64,000 bases of DNA from Zonotrichia leucophrys gambelii (taxonomy: Eukaryota; Chordata; Aves; Passeriformes; Passerellidae). Positions 10,521-23,990 of this stretch are shown piece after piece. The DNA lies in NCBI RefSeq assembly GCF_028769735.1, contig NC_088177.1, forward strand, positions 15,936,599-16,000,598. The letters are read 5' to 3'. The notes under the pieces are model-generated. The model was given only the letters and a program-made list of their open reading frames with translations. It was not told the origin of the DNA and did no database searches. The position numbers and the translations under genes are program-made. Each line of letters starts with the position of its first letter. Position 1 is the first letter of the stretch.

Positions 10521-12470
10521 TGAGATTTGCAAGGGTTTATCTCACTCCTTTCTAATTCCTGTTAAGTTACAGCAAACGAGACACCTGAGAAAATAATGTG
10601 ACTATTCAAAATCTGATGACAGAACAGCACATGCAAAATACCTGCTTATTTCTGTTTTACTTTATAGACTGTCTCCCCAAACGGAGACAAGGTTGGGAGA
10701 AGGTTGGGAAAGAGAGTCTGGACATTTACATGTACTACACATTATAAATTTCTTAATTAAACAGAACATATACAGAAAGACCATTTTATGGCTGAAGCAG
10801 AGCAGGAGTCCAGAGCTGAAGTTTATCATCAGTGCTGCACATCCATGCCCCAAAGCCCAGTGGCCTCCTCCACATCCCACAGCATCCAGCACTTTAAACC
10901 ACTCTGATGTTCTGAGCCTACTTCTGCAGCAGTTAAAGAGTCACTGAGACTGCAAATCCTGGGAAACCCCTTCATGCAGCCAGGAAAATGAAGGCTTCAT
11001 TTAGTTTTGAAACAAGTATGTGCTCAAATTCACAGGCTGGAACACAGAGTGTCACCACCATGAACTCACATGAATTTTGTAGGCCACCAAGGTATTAATT
11101 AATCTGGGTAACTTTGCCAAATTCTTCCATTTAACCAATGCTAACATTCCTTTTTCTGTGATAGTGTCTTCTAGCCATGATTAATTAAAAACAGAAGAAT
11201 AAATCTCATGATGGATGTCTGAGGAAATGTAGCTTGCACGCAAATAAGTTGAAGCATTTTTATCTTCCAAAGGAAGTCCCTGAGTGTTATAAAACAATTG
11301 CAATTTGTGTTCTGCCTCCAAGCCAGTCATGCCAGCAGCAGGCATGCTTAGGTATTATCCCACCTCTGGGAAAAGTGTGTGCAGCAGATCCAGGATCCAG
11401 ATTTTCATAATGAATTTCTTTTCTGTCGCTGCTGTCCAAGGAGAGTTGTAAGAGTCTCTAACCACTTGCACTAATAAAGTTGGTTATATTGTCCTTATGT
11501 GGAAACAGGCAAGGAGCAGCTCCCAGCAAATGAGAGTGACAGGCAACCTCTGTGTCCCTGCTGACAGCATCAGCTTCTCTCTCATCCTTAGGATTTTCAG
11601 GACCTCTGCACTCTGGACCATAAGTGCATCTCTTCAAATGCACATGTGCTGAACACAAGCCCAATTCTGTCCTGGAAATCCCTTAAGACAGAATAAATGT
11701 GTGTGATGTGTCAGCTATCAAGGGACTTGCCCATGGCACACACAGAGATCTCAGTGTGCTCAGGGCTTGTGGGACTCCATACCCATGGAGTGATCACTTA
11801 TGCACTGTGCCTGCTGGGTTCTGGGCATGTTTGACCTCTGCTATGGCCCAATTCAAATCTATTTCTGTCCAGGAAACTGCAGCAAGAAGTATGGGATCCT
11901 TATTAATACACTTTTTTTTTTCCATGGTGGAAAACATAATGCCATTTCCTTCAAGTCCTCCATTACCAGAGGAAGTTTGCTTCCTCTCTGAAGAACAGGA
12001 GACGGCTCTGTGTGCACATGCACATCTGTGTGTATCTCTGATTGTTCCTTTTCAGCTACTGAGGTACCTCTGCCATGTCTGTGCACCCCCACCCAGTGCA
12101 AGAATCCCTCCTCTCTCAGATCAGCCAGCAGTGTGATTAAAATGGTATGAAATCCTTTTTTTTTTTTTAAAGGCTCACTTCTAGATGGGAGGAAATTGTA
12201 ACTTTCAGGACAGCCTCACCTGGGACTTGAAAGGGGGTCCAGGACCTATGTGGACGTGCAGATGCCCTCACTGTGTGTAGGCTGTAGGGCTGGCAATCAT
12301 GTGGGCAGAAATCCACATGTTGTTTTCTTTAACAAGGTCTTTAGCACACTTTAAAGTAAATCCAGGATCATGCAGAACTTGTAATTACACCTCTAAACAT
12401 AATGTTGTGATGGAAAATGCTTTACTGAATCTAAAATGAGATGGCTCAAGCTTTGCTAGCATTTGTAGGA

Positions 12471-12499
12471 TAAACACTTCATAGGGTAAACACTTCATA
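12471..12499. repeat. Short direct repeat, 13 bp, period 16
   Basis: TAAACACTTCATA occurs at 12471-12483 and again at 12487-12499. Confidence 0.9.
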
Positions 12500-15400
12500 C
12501 AGGAACACTTGTCACCTGTCTCAGAAGAGCCCACAAAACTTAGACACAAATTATCTGTATCTCATTTTGACTGATGACTCCTCCAACAGAGTCAGGGATT
12601 TATATAAAGGCAGAGAGGGGGAAAAAACCACATTTTTAGTTTACTTGAAATACAGACCACAATAAAAACATCATTTCGTTCAGACTGAGAATTTTCCTGC
12701 CTCAAAACAGGTTATTTTTCTCACTACAAAATCCATCTTTTTGGAGCCAGTGTAGAGACCCAAACACCCAGGCATGCTCTAAAAGCCCCTTCATGTTAAA
12801 ATGGACTGCTCCCATTTCTGGGAGGACCTGAGCACTTTTCAGCAATCCAGCTGTTGATGAGATACTAATTCTTATGAATGCATCACAGGGTTTACATCAC
12901 CATGAACAAGAACTATAAACTGATTCTAGAAAGACAGGATATAAATGAAAACAATGCTGAGGTTATGAAGCAAACAAGAACTGTACATATTAAAAAAAAT
13001 TAAACGTAAATTAAAGAAATTAAGACTTCCAGCCAAAAAACTTTGGATTATTTATAAATTCAGTATTGGATGCAATTTGTACAGTATCACTACAATAAGG
13101 AGTCCCTCTACCACCCCAACCTCACACTTACAGAGAGGTAAGCTAAATACAAACCTACTTTTTTCCAAGCACAAGTAGATCTGTATGCATAAAGCAATGA
13201 CACAGACCAAATTCAAAGTTACTCAGGTTCCAGTAATGTTAAATTCAATAGCTCCTCTTCACACACTAGACTTGCTGCATTGTTACTGGCAACAATGTGG
13301 GCAAGTTTTATTTGTGCCAGAAGGACAGACTTGTACCTTTTTGTGATGGACAGGATTTGAAGCAGAAGTCAGCTGCAAAGACTAAAGATTGGACTGACTG
13401 GATCACTCTCTCCTATCTCTGGACAAAAGAAATTCCTGCCACATTTCTCAAAATGCTTGTGTCCTTTTTATTCCAAAAAAGAAATACATCCTCCCCCTCC
13501 AGATCAATTGTACTCAAGAATCTGTTTCTTGAAGCACTTTTTGTGATGGAAAAAGTCACTCTGATGAAACCAACATCTTTTGCATTTCTGCAGCATTTTT
13601 TTCATCTTTAGCCTAACATGACATTTCATATTGTTCCCATCCCTTGTTAGTGCCAGCACATGACATGATAGCCGATCAAATAAGACACACTAGTCAAAAC
13701 ACATTATTTTTAAGTGCATGGAGGCCAGATGCTACTTTGTGTAGCTTGAAACAGCTTATCATCTCTCACTGGAGAAGTGTCCCAGCTGAACTCTTGCTCT
13801 CCAGCCTCTCTGAATGGCAGGGAGATGCTGAAATGATGAGCTACTTCTTTGGAATAAACTGGATCCTAAAAAGATACCCTGTGTGGCTGACTACCCACTC
13901 AGTGATCTTGCACTCCCTGATGGATTGTCTTCTGAAATGTTCAATAAATTATTTAAAGCTATCTTGTCTAAATTCCTTAATATCTGTGCCTGTTCTTGTC
14001 TTTCATCAAGAAGGCACAGAAGAATGATTTCCAATATATTCTGTATAATTTTAATTTTAATTTCTGGTTTAGCTATATGGCTTTCCTTCAGTCTTTGGAA
14101 GTTGGATGTACTCCACTCAGATTCCCAGGTAACTGTTTCAGTGAAAGCTGAAATTGAAAAGCTGGAGCAGCCTGCCTGGTGGCAGGATGTGACTCTGCAA
14201 GTGGTAAAAACCAGGCAGCCAGACTCTTCTCTGGACTCTTCCCCAGCTCCCATCTGAGCTAACGTGGAGCTTCTGTTCCACAACCAAACATGAGCACTAG
14301 TGCTGCTAACAAAGGAATAAATCCATTAGTGCCCTTGATAAAGATTATATGAAGTACTGTCTGGAGTGCCCAGAAAATTCTTTCCAGACATAAGGTCCTA
14401 CAATCCACTTTAGAGAAATAAAAATAAAAATCTAGGCAAAAAATAGGATTTTTGTATCCAAGAACTGACTGTCAGGCACTTAACAATTAGTTCTGCAGGG
14501 CTGATAAGTCTGTCATTCTTCATGTGTGAATCAGTGAGACTTTCTAGGTGATTTCAAGCAAGCAAAGTAGAATATACACAGCCCATAAATTCTGATGTTA
14601 ACACTTTGGCTGATGTACAGCAGGTAATGTTAGAGCTTTGGAAATAATATACCCATATGAGAAAATATTGGCTCACATACAATATTAACACCTAGTGTAC
14701 AGTCATCCCTGGACCAAGGGAAGGCCTTAAAATACATACAGACACATATATTTAATCAAATAAGGGATGAGACAGTGAATGATGTGCAGCAGAAGCTATT
14801 TTGACACCTATCTCCTTGGAAAAAGTGGTTAAGGAGAATTGACTTACATAATAATTTAATCTTTTAATACTGCTGAGGTCAGTCAAATTTGCAGACGGAA
14901 GCTCTTGCTGATATTGAAGTAGTGACTCCTTACACATCACATTATCAGAGGACACATGAAGGGAAAAAGGGATTTTTGGGTCAAATGTATGCCTTTAACA
15001 TTCTCAACCTCTTTTGGAAGCATATTCCCCTCATACCTGCCTGGCAGGTCCCAAAGAGATGCTGCAGAGCACAGCACTGGGAACCTTCTTAAGAAAGCTC
15101 TTCTGCTCTGCATGAAAGAGACTTTGTGTGCAATTCTTGTTTGAAATCAAAACAAACATGCAGAGAGTATCCACCTGTGGAGCAAAGGCAGGGATGCTCT
15201 GAGTTTTGGGAAAGAGCTGCAGGTGATTGACTACAGGTGAGAATCTGAACCTGTGGATGAGCCTAGGCATATTTATGTTACTCATCCTCAGTCTTCACAG
15301 AGTCAGCAACTGCTGCTCTTTGGATGTTAAAGGGAACTTTCTCAGGCCAGGAACATCTGCAGGAATGGTTGAAAGGTCCAGGAGAAGGATGATAATGGTG

Positions 15401-16079
15401 CTGCTCCCTCTGAAAGCGCAGAATTGCTTTAGCAGGTTTGCTGGTACTTCAACAGCATCCAACAGGAAGTGAGATCCCACAGCAGCTTGGGGATGAAGTC
15501 CTTGGGCAGGATTTCATTTCTGCCATAATAAATCCCAGCTCAGAGCCAGCTCTGATGAGAGAACAGAACTTTCCCCTGGGTCTTGGCTGACCAGCTCCAA
15601 GGCACGTTGTCCTTGGCAAACCTGCGCTGCTGCACTCTGCCAGCTGCTCAGGGCCAGCCCAGGGGGCACCTTCACCCCTCACCTTCCCTTCTCCTGAAAC
15701 CTGCCTTTACAATTCCACAGTGCCTCTTCACAATGAAGGAAATGTGTGCAAGCAACTCGCCTGAAAATCACTGTTTGGGTGGGCGTTGAGTGAGAATTCC
15801 GAAGGAAGTGCTTACTGCTGCTCAAGAGGGAGCTCACCAGCCCACTCTCCCTGAGAGCAAGAGGAAAATGAGACACCAAATGTCAGCTGAAGACGTCTGG
15901 CACCACTATGTTGCAGCCTGAGCCTAAATTCCTCCTGCAGCCACTCCAAGTACAAACTTGAAGCTAGCTTTTCTACATAAACTGCACAAAAAATACCCTT
16001 CCCATATTAGCTGCTTCACCAAGGGGAAAAAAAGAAATGGAACATGGTGAAATAAATTACATTCACTTCTTTTCTCAGG

Positions 16080-16440
16080 CACAAAATAGGCTTGCTGAAC
16101 ACAGTAATTTATTAATTTTAAATGTCCCTATGCAAATCAGTTCCCTGGAATAAGATAAAATCCATTTTCCTTTTTAAAAATAATCTAGGGCTTTTTATGT
16201 TTGAGATGATGGCAAGATGTCCTAGTGCACTTCGAAAAAAAATATTGTGCTCTGTCTTTGCAGCAATGCATCATAATTATTCAGCCTGCTGCCATAATTA
16301 ATAATAGAAACCAATGAATTAAGACACTAATAATCCCCAGATGTTCAAATGGAGAACAGAATACTTTCAGCTTGTCAGCATATATATGGGGGCTATGCTA
16401 TATATGTTAAAGCTCTTGCTGAACTTTGGAAATCAAGAAG
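16080..16440. other. Candidate conserved noncoding element (AT-rich, homeodomain/POU motifs)
   Basis: The stretch combines TAATTTATTAAT-type homeodomain sites, a POU octamer ATGCAAAT at 16130-16137, several CATAATTA/TTAATAAT motifs and an E-box-like CAAATG, with few simple repeats. This composition is typical of vertebrate developmental enhancers in large neural-gene introns. Conservation is inferred from style only. Confidence 0.35.
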
Positions 16441-17060
16441 CACTTTTATTTACAACATCTGTGAATGTATCTTCCTTCTTTGAGAAAAGTGATTGAAATC
16501 AAGCAACTTGTTAATCATTTTCCTGCATACATAACAAGAACATTTGTCTACTCAAAACTAAACCAGGACTGGTTTTTATTTTTTTTTTACCCTTGTCTTT
16601 CGCAATGTCTGTTGTCCCCTTGAATTCACAGATGCCTTACCCTAGAGATTGTTACAAGCCCCTAAAAGCCAAGGCTCCTGCATGTAAAAGAAGGTTATAC
16701 CAAGTAATTATTGCAATACAAGGTGCAATACAACCCAAAGTTGCACAGTGATGTGGGTATGTGGCAGCAAGCACTGCTCACACCTCTGAACAGGAACACC
16801 CAGCAATGTAAGCTAAACTGCAAGAGAAAAAACACCACATGGGCTAATGTGTTACTCCAAAGCAGCATTTTCTCCATGCCCAGGTGCTCACAGTAGGCTC
16901 AGCTCCTCCCTGGGGTGATTGTTTCATTCAGGGAGGCAAGGCAGGCTGCTGCTCACCTTGTCTGACCTCCTCTGCTTCCCTGCCACATTTCAGCCTCTCA
17001 CCAAGAGCAAGGCCACCCCGAAAGCAGCAGTCACTGCTTTTTGATGCTGCACTCCACTCT

Positions 17061-17176
17061 TGATTCCAGGACATCAGGAGCAGGCTGATCCCCTGAGCTC
17101 TCCCTCTCAATCCACCCTTGATTCCAGGATGTTCAAGGGAGGCTGATGCACTGGGCTATCCCTGCAGCAGCTCCAC
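17061..17176. repeat. Diverged tandem duplication, period about 58
   Basis: TTGATTCCAGGA is shared by blocks starting near 17061 and 17119, followed by similar GGCTGAT and CTGAGCT/CTGGGCT segments. The copies have diverged, so this is an older duplication than the one at 6772. Confidence 0.6.
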
Positions 17177-20100
17177 AGATGACCACTGTGAGGTCCCCAG
17201 CTCTCCGTGTCATCTGTGTGTCACCTGTCCCCAAGCCATCTCCCCACATTTTTGTGGATGAAGTAAACAGAGCTCTTTAAGGCAGCCACTGCCAGGCCCA
17301 ATCTTGAGGGCTGCAATCATTGCTACGTTGTGATTTAATGATGCAGGGCTGTATTGTGGGTTTATCAAAGCCCTAGGTAAAGGGGCCCAGTTTGTGCTGC
17401 CTTCTTTTGTTCAGGATTGAATAAATCTGTGTTAACCCCATTCTTAGAACAGATCAAATGCCTCTTCGTGCTAACTCAGCTACTCTTTGTTTTTGGCAAG
17501 CTGCTGACGTTCCCTTCACTCAGATTCTCCTGCCTAAGAGAGATGCCACCAGCCCTGTGGGAGCAGCATCCTCCCCCTTCAGAAACCAGCAGTGTAAAGT
17601 AATAAAGTTTATCTCCTTGCACATGATCTCCTTAGGCAGCTCATGACAGAGCCCTTAGAGGATGAGTTAACCTTATTATTATTGTAATTCTGTGTTGAAG
17701 AAGAGTTGGTGTCAGTTTAGAGATTTGTGAGGTTCCCTCCAATTAGGCTGCGTGCCTGAAGACACAGGGGCGAGTGCTGGATCCATCACACGGCACTGCA
17801 GGAGCAGAGTGGGTGTCACCCTCTGTGAGAAATTCCTCCCAACAGCTGAGCCCACAGCTTGTTTTCTCTCCCATCCACCTCTCCTCCAGCTACTCATTAG
17901 AGTCAGTTTTGGAGGGGGTAAAAAATGGACAGGAACAACCAGACCAGGGCTCCTCTATATGTCCTTCTCTCTGACAAAGTAAGCCTGAGAGTTTCAATTT
18001 ACTGCTTAATACCAGATTTAACAGAGATGGAAACACCATCCCAGTATGTGGATGTTAGCAGCAGAAGATGCTTCTTTCAATCAAATTGTGTCTCCTTCAG
18101 AGAAAGCAGGTGTGGATCTGCAGAGGATGGCTAGGAGGGACATTACCAGAGGAATATCTACATTTAGCACTGTATTTTGGGGCACAGCAGACAGACCACC
18201 ACCCCATCCCTGCTGAACAGCCCCAGCAGCACACAGACATCATTCTCACTAACCAGCAGCTCTTTACAACCCTTCCCAGACTAGTACTACAGTGACACAG
18301 CACTATTAGTTAACTTTGTTATGTGATGATTAAGGAACAAAACTCCCCGAACTTGACCGAGTGGCGTCCTGCTGTTTCTGCTTTGTGTGCTACTATGCAA
18401 TTTCTATATCAAAGCAGCCCGGCTAGTGCAGCACTCCAGAGCAGCTTATTTATATGTAGATGTGGCTATATGACATTTCCAAATGCCATACATTTGCATA
18501 TGAAGGTTCCACTTTTTTTCCCCAACTTCAAGTAAACAGTCTGCTGTGATGCAGTGCTTTCCCTCACTTGGAGCTGACTGAGAACCATCCTCCTTAAACA
18601 GCTGAAAAACCCCCTGAAACGATTAATTTTCACAATTCAGCAACCTTAACTATCAATAGTGTCTCTGGGTGGGTCTTGTGATTTATAGCTGTACCTTTGA
18701 TACCAAACCAAGCACAGAGAGCAAAACTGCAAGACCTTAAGATTTCATATGAAATGGCTACAGATAATCTGCAATACCAATCAATATTTGCAAATAGGCC
18801 TCAGACATATGATGGAAGCTTGTGGTCATCCTAAAAAAGCCTGTGGGTCACATTCATTATAGCTATGAAGATGGTATTGATTTTTGTCACTGATTTTCCA
18901 CTTGAAAACAAGAGCAGGAGCATGTTGCAGGAGCCACTGAGGAGCTCTGAAACTGCAAACCTAACACAAAAACCCCAACCTTATGTAACACCAGGAAAGC
19001 CAAGTGGACATTATATATTCAGCTTTCTTGTCAAAGAAGATAAGGCTGAAGCAGATGGTATGTGGGCAAAGTTTCAACCTGAATACATTGCCTTCTAAAA
19101 ACCAACAGTGCTATGAAAACAGCCCGGTTTTGTGGCATGAGGCCCAAGAACACGTTACCTGCACATGGAAGAGCTCAGGCCTCAAGGTGTGTGCTGTGGA
19201 GGGGCTGGAAGAGTTTCCTGTTGGCAATGTGTGCATGGCCAAACACGACTCTCAGCACTTCTGCCACCTTGCATGAGTAGTATGAATTACGTGTAATACA
19301 GACGGAGCTCCATCCTCGTGTACACTGCAGCTGGGATGCACAGGCAGGGTGTGTGCTGAGGGAAACACTCCTGGGGCATCACCAGGCAGTGTGGGAGGGC
19401 TGGTGGGCATGGTGGTCACCAGACATCAGCTGTCCTTCTCTCCCACAGCTCAGCCCTGCTCCCAGCCTGAGCTCCCTGCTCCCTCCACATCCCCTTGGGC
19501 TGGGAAACACCGATGTAGGGATGAGCTGCTCCCGTGAGCCCCGGGGCTCTGCCTGCTCTCAGAAGACCATGACAGGCACTTCCTGACTGTGACAACAGGC
19601 ACAACAACTCCCAAGAGTCACCTTCGCTGTGGTCTCAGCTTATGGAGTTTCATCCACCCGCCACTGCATTTCTAGAGCACCTCATCCTCCACTGCCAACT
19701 GGTAGATAGCATCAACTATGACAAATGGGATGAGGTGCCAGAAAGCTGATAAATACTTTTGATATGGCTCTAAAAATAGTGAAGGGATATTTGTATCCTT
19801 CTGACACTTTTTGAAAAGTAGATGGATATGCATGACCTAAGTTTGAAGACTGGTGTCAGGAATATTGATGTGTGGAAGGAGCAGGATCGTTTGGCTGGCG
19901 TTGCCCCGGGGGACAGTTGCATGACTGATGATGGCTCCATCTCCCAGCTGAAGGTGTGCTTGGAGGGGGCTCCAGCAGAAAAATAGGAGGGAGTCCATCC
20001 AGAAAAAGACCAGGATTCATCTTGCCCACCTAGGACATATAGTTTCCTTGATGGGGATGATGAAATTGGAAAAATGGGGTGCAAGTCCTCTCGGAGCAGC

Positions 20101-20761
20101 ACTACTGTGCCCCAAGTTATGCCCTTGCAATTCCTGCCACATCAACTCCTGTACCATGTATGATTGAGCCTGGCATGTTCCCAGGAACACACCTGTAAAT
20201 TTTATCTGGTATTTCCAAACCTCTTCTAGAAATGTGGAAGACAAATACAATTTCTTCCTTTTCTCTCCAATGTCTAGAACAACGTAGGCTCCAATTCGCA
20301 CATCCAACCCCAGATGTCCTGAAGTTTCCCCTTCTTTGGCACTTATGCAGGAATTTAGTACTGCTGCAAGTAGCAGCTCTTCCAGATTGTAAGGAGTACA
20401 CTGATAGAAATTGCTTTTAAGCAATTAAACTGTAGATTAACAAAGCATGCTTCAGTTTGTGTGGAGATGCACTTAGAGCCTGTATCCACCCGATCACACT
20501 CAGAGAACAGGCACATCTTACATAACACATTTTCCATCCATCCTCACCCCTTCAGCTGCCTGCATGGCTTTTACTGGCAGAAAGATCAGGCAGGCAATCA
20601 ATGAAACAAAGCAGGAACTTCCTCTTGAGAAACTGCTGCACATAAAAGCACACCCTAATCCAATTACCAGGCTGCTCCCTAATTTCCAATAGGAACTCCA
20701 GGTCTGAATGGATTGTTTTCCACAGAGAAGCAGTGCTTGAAAAGGTCTCTGACTTATATTT

Positions 20762-20799
20762 AGCCTCATAGCACCATGCCAGCATGGTGCTATGAGGCT
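20762..20799. repeat. Near-perfect palindrome: 18-bp arms, 2-bp centre
   Basis: Left arm 20762-20779 is the exact reverse complement of right arm 20782-20799, with CA in the middle. The arms have mixed composition, so this is not a simple repeat. The loop is too short for a typical microRNA precursor. Confidence 0.95.
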
Positions 20800-22959
20800 T
20801 TACTTTCTGGTTTCACACTTCAAACAATCTCAAAAAATTACAGTTGAAAGCAAGTATGAATGGCAGAATTGTCAGAGGTTTGATGGAAGGCACGGATAAG
20901 AGAAGGTTACCCAGGTACGTGACAGCGCGGACAAGTAGGTCAGGGATGTCATTCTGGCTACAAGGCGTTTCCTTCAGTCCTTCTGACACTGTGAAGGTTT
21001 TACAGTCCTAGTTTTGCACTGATTTCATATTCAGTTTTGATTACTAAAAGCAGTCCTTTTTTCTTTTTTCCTTTTTTTATGGGGCACATGTTGGCAAGAT
21101 GCTGCCAAGCTGAAGTGTAACACCCACTTGGCTCCCTTCCCTCTTTTCTTTTTTTCCAAGGTAGCATCTGTGCTTGTAAAAACATGCTGCCTGAGAGGAT
21201 TCATCCAGGAAACTAAAGAAAGAGCTGCAGAATTTTGGGGGAAGTGTGTGTGAGAAAATAGGAGACTGAAATAAAAATACTTGACTCCTATATGTGGTAT
21301 TTTTGTACACTTCCTGGATCACATGCCTGGCAAATCCCTTGTGAATATCCTGGTTATTTTAGTTGCCAGAGCATGACCCTGAATGGCCTGTGACTACTCA
21401 GAGATATGTCTGTTGTTGGCTAAAAGCATGGTTTCAGCCATACTTTTGTTCAGGCTATTCTAAAAAGTTTTGTTATGCTCAGAAACATTTTATTGGCATG
21501 TTGCAAACCTGTGATCACTCCTCCATACAAATCAAACACTTGCTGAGGGATGAATCCTACATGGTTTGATGCTATTTTTACTCACCCCTTTGCCCTGAGT
21601 CCTGCATTGTAAAACTGTGATGGCAATGGGTCCACACAGTCTACAACCTTGCTTTTTGTATCAGTCCAGCTGTATTCTTAAAATCTTTTGTGGCTGCCCA
21701 GAGGGCTGGCTTTCAGCAGACTGTATGTTTGACATTCCTGCTTGGTAAACAGGAGTACGTCAAGCAGTGTGCATCCCTTCCCATGCCTGGAGCTGGAGAG
21801 ATATCCCCTACTAGTCCCAATTTTAAGTGTAGGAGGAAATGGATAAAACAATATAAAATGTCACTGCAGCAAAACCTGCTATTTTACCAAAGATACACTC
21901 TTTCCCATCTGTCATGAAACCCTGCAATGGAGGGACAGAGCCAAAACCTTTGCATGTTCTTGGGTTTGCCTCAAAAGGCTCTAATGTCACCACACAAATT
22001 TAAGCTTTTTGGCAATTACTCCAGTACCACAGGTCTATCAGGCAGTAGCTGATCTCTGAGATGCAGAGAGGAGCCCACCCAAGGCTGCAGAACACACTCT
22101 GTGCCCATCAGAGCCTGAGGGGCTGCCAGAGACCCCTCCAAGGCACACTGAAGACACGGCTATGGAGCTGTCACCTCCCCTTGTGGGGAGCTCACTCTTC
22201 CAGTGTCCTCGAGCTCACTTCCCCACGGACCCAGCCCAGACTCTGCCTGCTGAAATGCACCAACAGCAGGCAGCATCTGGTGGCTTATCTCCCATCAAAC
22301 CCTTCCATCCAGACCCCTGGCCATCCCTGAGTGATGGCACAGAAAGCAAGCACAGAGCTCGGCCTGCAATTTCCTTCCATAAAGAGTGGAACAGCTCCAG
22401 AGGTCCTGGGATTCATCACTGGTCACACAGCTCATTTTGAAGCACAGACAGAAAAGCCCATTAAGAACATCTTTTTTTAAAATAAATGAATACCTGCATT
22501 TGCTATTTTTATACACCTGTTATTATTGTCTTGCAGCAGTGCCACAGAAGTGAGCTGTAAAGATGGCATTTGTGAAAATAAAGGGTTTGGTATTTTAACT
22601 CCGTGCCCACTCCTAGAGCTAATATTGAAAGCAGGAGAAGCTGAATGGAAAAGAAAGGGCAATTCTATGAAATGGAAAATTTACTAAGAATAAAAATAGA
22701 CAAAAAAGCCATACAGAGAAATCTCAAAGCCATTAAACTCAATGGCCATTCTCCCACTACCTTCAGCAAGGCTGGAATTTTACCTACTGCCTCTTTAAAT
22801 CTTATTGACTCTTATAACAGTATTTTAAACCAAACAGCTGACATCCTTCTGCCCAGCCAAGGCCTTTTAAATCACTGAAATGCAGGATGGAAAAAAAATC
22901 TGCAGTGCCAGATGTGTCTAAAAACAGTCACAGTTCTTGTTGAGGCAATCTGCAGAGGA

Positions 22960-23500
22960 AAATGGTTAGCATTTATCATGCCTGACAAAACACTAATAGT
23001 TTATCAGTTTTGATATTATAGACTAATAACAAGCTTTTCCATGGCTACTTCATTTGCAGAGAGCATGGAGACAGGCTGTACTACTGTTACTTGATTTTAG
23101 AACAGTGCTTTTTATTTAATCCTTTCCCATCCTAGCTGGATGGAAGCACACTTCCATTATTAAATGAAATTGTAAACTAAATACTCTAGGGAAGGGGTGG
23201 TTTTGATGTATACCTGACACAGTTTTAAACCACAGATAAAATAAGACGGAGATTAAAACCATAGGGAGAGAATTTTAATTTATTTTTCTCCCCTGAAAAA
23301 TATTTTACCATTATGTAATGCTGCCTAAAATGGCTAAGGCTTGTGGTAACAGCAGTAGGCAAAGCAGTGCATTTTGATTCAGTGCTGATAATATTCTGAC
23401 ATGCACTGGCACAGGCACTCTAATAGCACATTTTGTTTACAGCTGTTGTATTTCCAAGAGGAGAGTTTCACAGTCACTTAACACTCATGGGTACAAGGTA
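22960..23500. other. Candidate conserved noncoding element
   Basis: AT-rich, low-repeat stretch with many TTTAAT/ATTAAA and homeodomain-like cores, lying just before the minisatellite. The call rests on composition only. Confidence 0.25.
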
Positions 23501-23852
23501 AAATGACAGCCCAAGTGTGTAAGAAGTCACCTTTCTAGGCAGGTAAATATTGCTTTCCAAACCTCGGTTATTAAGAGCACTTCTGCCTGCTCAGTGATAC
23601 AGAGGTGCTCCTCAAGCTGCCAAGGCTGGGTTTATCCTGAATGCACAGGAATGTTTGTATAGACAGAAGCACGGGAGAAGGCACAGCTTATATTCAAACT
23701 GCTGCATCTCCCACTGAAATTCATGCTTTCTCTAAATCATTTCCCTTTTCCTTCAGAAACAAGCTTCTGTCACTCGTGGTTTCATACATTAAATGTTAAT
23801 ATGGAAAGAATAGTTATGTTGCATTGCTTGAAAAATCAGTGCAGGGCGTGGC

Positions 23853-23990
23853 TTTTAGCAGGTCTGTTCAATGGAGAAGGTAAATGCACCTTTTAGCAGA
23901 TGTGCTCGATGGAAAAGGTAATGCACCTTTTAGCAGGTGTGTTCAATGTAAAAGGTAATGCACCTTTTACTAGGTGTATTCAAGGGAAAG
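23853..23990. repeat. Minisatellite, about 3.7 copies of a 37-bp unit
   Basis: Units at 23853-23890 (38 bp), 23891-23927, 23928-23964 and a partial unit from 23965 to about 23990. Each starts TTTTAGCAGGTGTG or close to it and ends AAGGTAATGCACC. Copies differ at a few positions. Confidence 0.95.
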
